From positions 1,426,001 to 1,490,000 of the forward strand of contig JANATG010000009.1 of NCBI GenBank assembly GCA_029449235.1: a stretch of DNA of 64,000 nt, written 5' to 3'. A program made the translations under genes and the position numbers. The stretch comes from Linnemannia schmuckeri (Eukaryota; Mortierellomycota; Mortierellomycetes; Mortierellales; Mortierellaceae). Positions 58,098-64,000 of the stretch are shown in pieces. The notes under the pieces are model-generated. The model searched no databases. It had not been told where the DNA came from and was given only the letters and a program-made list of their open reading frames with translations. Each line of letters begins with the position of its first letter. Positions within the stretch are counted from its first letter, which is position 1.

Positions 58098-60168
58098 AAA
58101 GGGAAACGATCAAACGGACGGATCTGGGAATAAGGGTTAAAGTGTAAAGGGAGTGGTTTTTAGGCCAGGAAAATAAAAGCGTAAGACGTGAAAAGAGAAG
58201 CTAGAAGAGGGATTAATCCTAGACAATACTTTTTTATCCTTCTTTTGATATCTCTTATTCTTTTTTTTTTTGATCGCGATCTTGAATATTCGTCAAGTAC
58301 TTCGCTAGAGGTAGCTATTTGTCTGCCTTCATCTAAAACGCCTTAACTTGCCCTCTTCTGCATGCGCACTAACAACTTGTTTAATATATCTTCTCTTTTT
58401 AATCGTTAACCCCATCTTTATCTTCTTTCAGTCCAATGCAATAATCGCGTGCGTGTTTCTTCCCCACCAGACCATTATCAGGTCGTCAGCGGACACTCGT
58501 ATTTTTTGACCTCTTTTGGTTTGTCTTTCCTGTTGTACAACGCGAAAAAAGGCATAAAAAACAGAGTGAGCCATGTCAATTTTTGTACTAACCCCAATGT
58601 GTCGAAATGGAGACCCACTCCAACGGAGTGTTGGATGGGGTTTTGCATGAAGGAAAGGAAAAGGGAACAAGGTCAAAGACAAAATGGACAGGGTCAGGCT
58701 GACGGGGAGGACAAGTCCACGGAAAAGATGAGGTACAAGATAGAGGAAACAAAGGAAGGATGTGTAAACAGTTGGAGGAAGAAAGGAAGATGAGCCGGAC
58801 ACATTGGCTGCAATGGAATTTTTTGCAAGAGAAAAATAATGCTGACAATAATACACACAGACAGCAAAATAACCTCTTTCCTCCCTCTCTGGCGCTGAAA
58901 AAGTTACCATGACGCCACATGGGGGCGATTGGAGGTTTTTGGGAGTAAAAAGAGCTGATTACTATCATGCAATGCATGAATAGGTTTGGACGAGATGGAC
59001 GAGCGACCGAAGCGGAAGAGCAGGAAGAGTGTGTCCGTTTATTAATTGAATGGAGCGAAAATGAAGATTTTCTTGCACTTTCTCTTTCAGTGCCTTTTTC
59101 GAACTGACTGGACTCAGGACTGAATCAATTCAAAAGAACAGATTGACTGACAGGGCATTCAAAAGGCAAGACGGGACAGACAGATGAGAGTATAAACAAG
59201 AAAAAAAGAAGAAAAAAAAAAACGACAGGTGAGGAGATCAATCACGGCTGTTTAATGTGAGTGTTGTTTTCTGGTTCTTCTCAACAGGCTTTGGGCTTTG
59301 GTATCCAATCCCATTATCCCTCCTATTCACCACCATAGGCCCATTCTGTTTTTTGTTATATATGCTGACTGGTCTCGTTTCTTTTCTTGTCTCCTCTCTT
59401 CTTTCCCTCTCCTTTTTTGTTCTCTTCTTTTCTGCTCTCTTTCTCGATTCTATTTCTCTTCGCCTCCCTCTTCTCTATTTCTTCTCTGACATTGTCCCCC
59501 TTTCTATCCCCACCTTTGCTTACGTCGTTCTTCTGTCCCCTCCTGTCCTCTTCTCTCCTCCTCGTCTTCCCCATTTCCCATCTCATTCTTCTTTTTTCTC
59601 TTTCTCACTCTCTCTCTCCTCCATCATCACCATTCACCATTCACCATTCACCATCGCCCCCCCCCTTTTTTTTTTTTTTGCACATCCACCTTCTCTCCAT
59701 TCCTTTCCGTTGTTAACAAACCAAACAGAGCAAACAAACAAACAGAAACCTTCAAAACTTATAAGGTTTTTTTAAACTCATCCGCCACTGGCTGAATCGT
59801 ACCTGGACATAAATTTCGCCCTTCGCTCTCACCTCTCTTTCTTCTTTTTTGTAATCCATCATCATCATCAATTTTGTCTCAGTTCACTTTCTCTCTTCTT
59901 TTTCGTCTTTTGATTCTTCTTCGTCCCTTTTGCTGTCCCTGGAAAGCCGTTACTTGATCGATCTTTCTTTCTCCAGAATCTTCACTCTCTCAACGCCCTT
60001 TCCTTTTTCTGCCTTCATTCGCCTCCTTTTTTTCCCATCCCTCCTCATTCAAATCTTCGACTCTTTCTTTCTTTTCGCTCTTTATTCTTTTTCTGGATCT
60101 TACACACACACACAAACACGCCCTCGAACAAACAAAAAACAATCACTTCCAATACAATCAATTGAGCA
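55828..60168. other. 4.3-kb non-coding region upstream of the G alpha gene
   Basis: The longest gene-free stretch in the window. It starts with the ICT1 3' UTR (AATAAA at 56062-56067). No ORF shows a domain, codon bias or spliceable exons. Features are a 42-nt A run at 58053-58094, G/A-rich stretches, and from about 59360 to 60100 a nearly pure C/T tract ending in an A/C-rich leader (CACACAAACACGCCC) before the ATG at 60169. A long regulatory region for the signalling gene, or an unrecognised non-coding RNA, is possible. Confidence 0.4.
58053..58094. repeat. Poly(A) tract, 42 nt
   Basis: Uninterrupted A run in the long intergenic region; no retroelement remnants or target duplications were noticed next to it. 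Confidence 0.9.
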
Positions 60169-63100
60169 ATGGCAAGTACCTACTCTTCCTTACCTTTTTT
60201 CGATTCTTCAAATCGAGAATAAAGAAATAACAAACATTTGACTGGGGTGGTGGCAATGGGTATCTTTCAATTTACCCCCTCTCTTTTTTTTTTTTTTTTT
60301 TTTTTTTTTCTTTCTCTTTTTGCCGTTTGGGCCTCAAGCACCACATACATACACAAATACGTATTCTCTGTCTCCCTTTCTACGCAGCCGTCCGTCCATC
60401 CGTCTCTTCGTCCCTTGACCCATTCTTTCCTCACCCCCGTTCCCCTTCCCCCTATCCCATCCTTTTTGTCTAAATGCAACTCCTATGTCTTTTACTTTTT
60501 CCCTTTAGCCTCCAACCTTTCTCGTCTTCGTTCATCCCTCCTCACCCCCTTTTTTTATTCTGCAGCTTGTGCTGTTTAATTGTGCGCGTGTAGCAATGGG
60601 TATTCATTCGTGCGATTGTGTTTGCCTTTGCTTTAATATTGCAACATGTAGACCTTGCAAACCAGCAGCAATACAGACACACTTTAATGGATATTCAAAA
60701 CTCACACGCCAAAACGATACCACTGAACACGAGTACAAAAATGGACAAGTTAAAGAGAGGGACGGAGACAATCGAGAAAATACATATTCAACAACAAACA
60801 ACGACAAAGCGAGCCTACAAGTATGCCTCCCTATCCGTAGAAGGATTTTGAGAGTTAATTATATTTAGTAATGCGTAAGCGTGGTCAGATGCCTTGGTTT
60901 GTTTATTTCTTTCGTGTGGGATCCAGTTTGTATGCCCTGCCCTGGCCCTGGCCCCCATCCATCCGTGCTCCCACCCCCTTGTTTTTGTCCTGCCGTGTGT
61001 TTATGTCTTGTGTTTATGTCCTGAACCGGACCGGTTCCTCTCTCCTTCAAAAAAACATCCACCCATGTCCATTTCCCTCACTCTTGTGACCCCCCAATCC
61101 AGATCTATATAGGATGATGGAACATAAAAAAAAAGAGCCAAAAGAAATTCACCTGCAATCCGGCTGAAAAAAGCGCGCAAAAGCGATGCGATGATGGGCG
61201 TGAACGAACAAGGTTTTAGTAGCCAAGCAAGAGAGGGAACACTGTGGCAGCATGTGCTAAAAGGAGGCATGCAGAGTGGAGGAAAGAGTATTAGAGACTG
61301 GGCGGACATTGATGGACTGACGGACGCCTATCCACTAGAGGGATATTCACTTTTTGAGGAATTTGTATGGATTTGTGCGTTGCGCGTTTGGCGTGTGTGA
61401 TGGTTTGTGGGGCCCACTTTCTCTCAGAGGTCTTGTATCTTTGGATCGATCGGCCTTAGTACTTCACTTTTCTTAACTTGCCGTTTGGGCTTCTGGCGAC
61501 ATGATCCTGTCCCTCTTCTCCTCCTATATTTCGTGAGGATTGATGTGCTTGCAGATCAATTCATCCGTATTTTCCGTATTTTCTTCTAACCCCATCTCAA
61601 CTCCGTTTCTACCCATATCGTGTGGATGACTGTGTTATTTGATTTTCAACTAATTATAGGGTGCATGCGTCTCTAATCCGGCAGACGCACAAAGTAGAAA
61701 GATCGATGGTGTGCTCAAAGCCGATGGGCGGCTACGCAAACTCGAAGTAAAGCTGCTCCTTCTTGGTAAGTACAACTCTCCCTCTTTTTTCTCGTCTTGC
61801 GATTCGTTCGTTAAAAAAATGGACGCGTTTGCAAAGAGGAAAACTAGTCGCGTGCGCACTGATCTCAGATCAGAAGAGACAATAACGCGTTTTATACTTT
61901 AGCTGATACCTCTTCTAATTTCTTGTTTGTTTATGTTAACTCTTATTTGGGTATGGCCATGGTGGTCAAATAGGAGCAGGAGAGGCGGGAAAGACAACGA
62001 TTATCAAGCAAATGAAGCTGATGCACGCGTCTGGGTTCTCAGAGTCAGAACGACAAGTCTTCCGGACATATGTGTTTTCTAATATGGTCGCATCCATGAA
62101 GTCCATCCTCATGGAGATGCACGAACGTCACGTAGGGTTGACTAATCGGCACAACGAGGTAACTTATCGAATGCAAGCAGAGATAAAGGAAACGGGAGAA
62201 AAAAAGGTGTATTTGCTTACGCGTTGTCTAGCTTTGATCATCATGGAAAGGAGCTAACTCACCATGGCTCACCTCTCGCGTTCCTTCCTCAATCTTATTA
62301 CCTAACAAAAAAACAACAATTACGATAATAATAGAAATACCTGCCGGTGTTTGCACAGACACCGCGATTAGGTCATGGAACTGCCTTTCCCCCAAAGTAC
62401 AGAGAGGCAATTAAATCACTATGGACTGACCCTTCGGTCCAGCAGGTTTACCGGTTAGGACACACCTATGCCCTAGCCGATAATGTGGAATAGTATGTCC
62501 TTTCTTCTTACTCATTTGCTCAAACGGCTGTTAGCTTATTATTCTCTAGTCTCCTTAAACGCCTAAATTATTTCCATAGATAACTGAGGCTAACCGCACC
62601 TGTTCCAATTTAATAGCTTCTTCGATGCGGTGGACCGGATATACGAGATGGACTACATACCGTCAGACGCCGATATCCTTCGGTGTCGAGTCAAGTCCAC
62701 AGGGATCACAGAAACAGCCTTCCACATGGGCAAGCTTACCTACAGGTACAGGACGTAATTCTCTTTCGGTTCTCCATCCTTATCATGTTCCCATCACAAC
62801 TTTTGAAGCTGGCTGTTATATATTATTTCTTTCCCAGCTACAAAGGATGGCAACGTGCTTTTATTGCGTAAAGATACAAAAATGCATGCATTCCTAACGC
62901 TTACGCAAAACCCTCTGTTTCCATTCCTTTCCTATCACACTCTCCCCCTATCGACGGGAATGTATTCTTGCTTTTCTTCTATACATATTACATGGCATGA
63001 CACAACGATACATTACATTAGGATGTTCGATGTGGGAGGTCAACGGTCAGAGCGCAAGAAATGGATCCACTGTTTCGAAGCCGTGACGGCGGTTCTATTC

Positions 63101-64000
63101 CTGGTCGCCATCAGTGGGTACGACCAATGTCTAGTTGAGGACAAAGATTCTGTAAGTTCTCTCTCCTTTTCCCTCCCCTGCCTTTCTTCCACCGTTTCGG
63201 ATTTCCATCGATGCAAACCATGCATCTGAGCCGTGAATCCTATCTCTGCGGTTTTATAGATTGCTTGGGCTTGTGCTTTGCATTGCTGTTGCTGTTTTGC
63301 ATTTCGTTTTTTTTGTATCCTTCTGCGGCCATGCAGCGCCGCTCAGATATCTTGCAACAAAAAAAAAAATATGATCCATCTGTACAAACAAACACATACC
63401 CTTCTCTTCACTTTAATTCCAATGACTAATGCTCAATTACTTACTCGGTATTAATTTTACTTTGTTTGTCCGTTACCTGGGGATCGTGTTTGACCATGGA
63501 ACGTAATTAGAATCAAATGGAGGAGGCATTGATGCTATTCGACCAGGTATGCAACTCACACTGGTTCATTGACACATCAATGATCATGTTCATGAACAAG
63601 ACTGATATCTTTCGAACAAAGATCCAGCATTCGCCCATCCGCGCCTACTTTCCCGACTACTCTGGTAAGAAAATCACTTATGAAAACATACATGAGCCCA
63701 ATGCTGTTGCTAGATCTCGCGATAAAGCACGAACATTTACACTAACTCCGTCCTCCTCCCCTTCGTCAATCTTATCATCTTTCATTTGTTCTGCTTTTAT
63801 CTTTTTTCCTCTTCTTACTTGTGTCCCTGTAAAAAAAAAAAAAAAAAAAAAAAAAAAGGTCCAGAAGGAGATTATGATGAGGCGATAGATTTCTTCCGGT
63901 CGCGGTTCATGCGGTTGAACCGGAGCGAGCACAAGGAGGTTTATATCCATTACACCGATGCCACCGACACCAACCTCCTCCGAAACATTATGGATTCCGT
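60169..64000 (+). CDS. Heterotrimeric G-protein alpha subunit (3' end outside window)
   Basis: GTP-binding signal transducer at the plasma membrane. Exons: 60169-60171 (ATG only, inferred), 61660-61765, 61974-62158, 62359-62492, 62617-62745, 63022-63151, 63511-63664, 63859->64000. The start reads MGACVSNPADAQ, with Gly2 for myristoylation and Cys4 for palmitoylation. The P-loop is GAGEAGKTT (37-45), switch II FDVGGQRSERKKWIHCFE with catalytic Gln193, the guanine motif FMNKTD, and the C-terminal YIHYTDATDT. Roughly 30 residues with the receptor tail are missing beyond the window. The initiating ATG is placed at 60169 because ATG|GCAAGT there gives a GC donor in the right phase and sits after a C/T promoter and A/C leader. 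A weaker alternative is ATG|GTTTGT near 61398. The P-loop and the TDAT motif differ from the usual GESGKS/T and TCAT. Confidence 0.85.

Noticed and set aside
57380..58985. A shared 16-mer with dyad symmetry (CATGCAATGCATGAAT) at about 57383 and 58966, and a 14-mer AATGCATGCATTCC near 21393 and 62881; also TGCATG, the RBFOX-type intronic motif.
   Set aside because: In 64 kb about half a 16-mer match and several 14-mer matches are expected by chance, and TGCATG is not clearly enriched. No positional logic links the sites.
59257..60241. Several long ORFs in the C/T tract upstream of G alpha.
   Set aside because: They are translations of pyrimidine-rich promoter sequence (Ser/Phe/Leu/Pro only) and occur in all three frames.
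1..64000. Transposons, LTRs, CRISPR arrays, rRNA or tRNA genes.
   Set aside because: No reverse transcriptase, transposase or integrase motifs, no terminal repeats, no regular repeat-spacer structure, and no tRNA A/B-box pairs were recognised by eye; a tRNAscan-SE and RepeatMasker run would settle this.

Overview
The window is nuclear DNA of an early-diverging, intron-rich fungus, most likely a Mortierella-type member of Mucoromycota/Mortierellomycota. The signs are many short GT-AG introns (60-300 nt) with YAG acceptors, long C/T-rich tracts just upstream of start codons, AATAAA-like 3' ends, and an animal-like fungal gene set (a USP20/33-type deubiquitinase, a coactosin-PH protein, Argonaute, a UPF0652/DUF2009 protein). 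I assembled gene models exon by exon. In all of them the summed exon lengths are a multiple of three and the phases agree at every junction, except at two broken loci. Family names rest on motif recognition by eye; no database search was run.

Layout. 1-1712 (+): 3' part of an F-box/WD40-like gene. 2428-7334 (+): 16-exon deubiquitinase with ZnF-UBP, UCH and two DUSP domains. 7857-10325 (+): DHHC palmitoyltransferase with a long acidic tail. 10616-11874 (-): AP-1 sigma. 12989-15012 (+): coactosin/ADF-H plus PH protein. 15273-16971 (-): Mmm1 (ERMES). 17475-20567 (-): large HAM1-like protein. 21078-23731 (+): UPF0652. 23865-24796 (+): Vps71/ZNHIT1. 24824-27970 (-): unknown coiled-coil protein. 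28939-33204 (+): JmjC plus zf-4CXXC_R1 protein whose iron ligands look lost. 35052-37648 (+): acyl-CoA oxidase pseudogene. 37811-40264 (-): VTT-domain (TMEM41/TVP38) membrane protein. 42751-46676 (-): Argonaute. 46942-47324 (-): broken small Q/S-rich gene with a good TATA box. 48219-48701 (+): mitochondrial uS17m. 49049-50281 (-): lysophosphatidate acyltransferase. 51308-54276 (+): Snu66/SART1. 54404-55827 (+): ICT1/mL62-type release factor. 60169 to past the window end (+): G-protein alpha subunit.

The genes are mostly unrelated housekeeping functions: protein turnover, trafficking, lipid transfer and synthesis, chromatin, splicing, mitochondrial translation, RNA silencing and signalling. 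This is the usual mosaic of a fungal chromosome arm, with no biosynthetic or defence cluster. I saw no transposon, CRISPR array, rRNA or tRNA. The best leads are the decayed acyl-CoA oxidase (one frameshift and three in-frame stops, yet intact splice sites and an intact SKL end), the apparent JmjC pseudo-demethylase, two inferred GC-AG introns (one directly after a start codon), two splice acceptors preceded by pure A tracts, a G alpha with altered nucleotide-binding motifs, and a second decayed gene with stops at glutamine-like positions.
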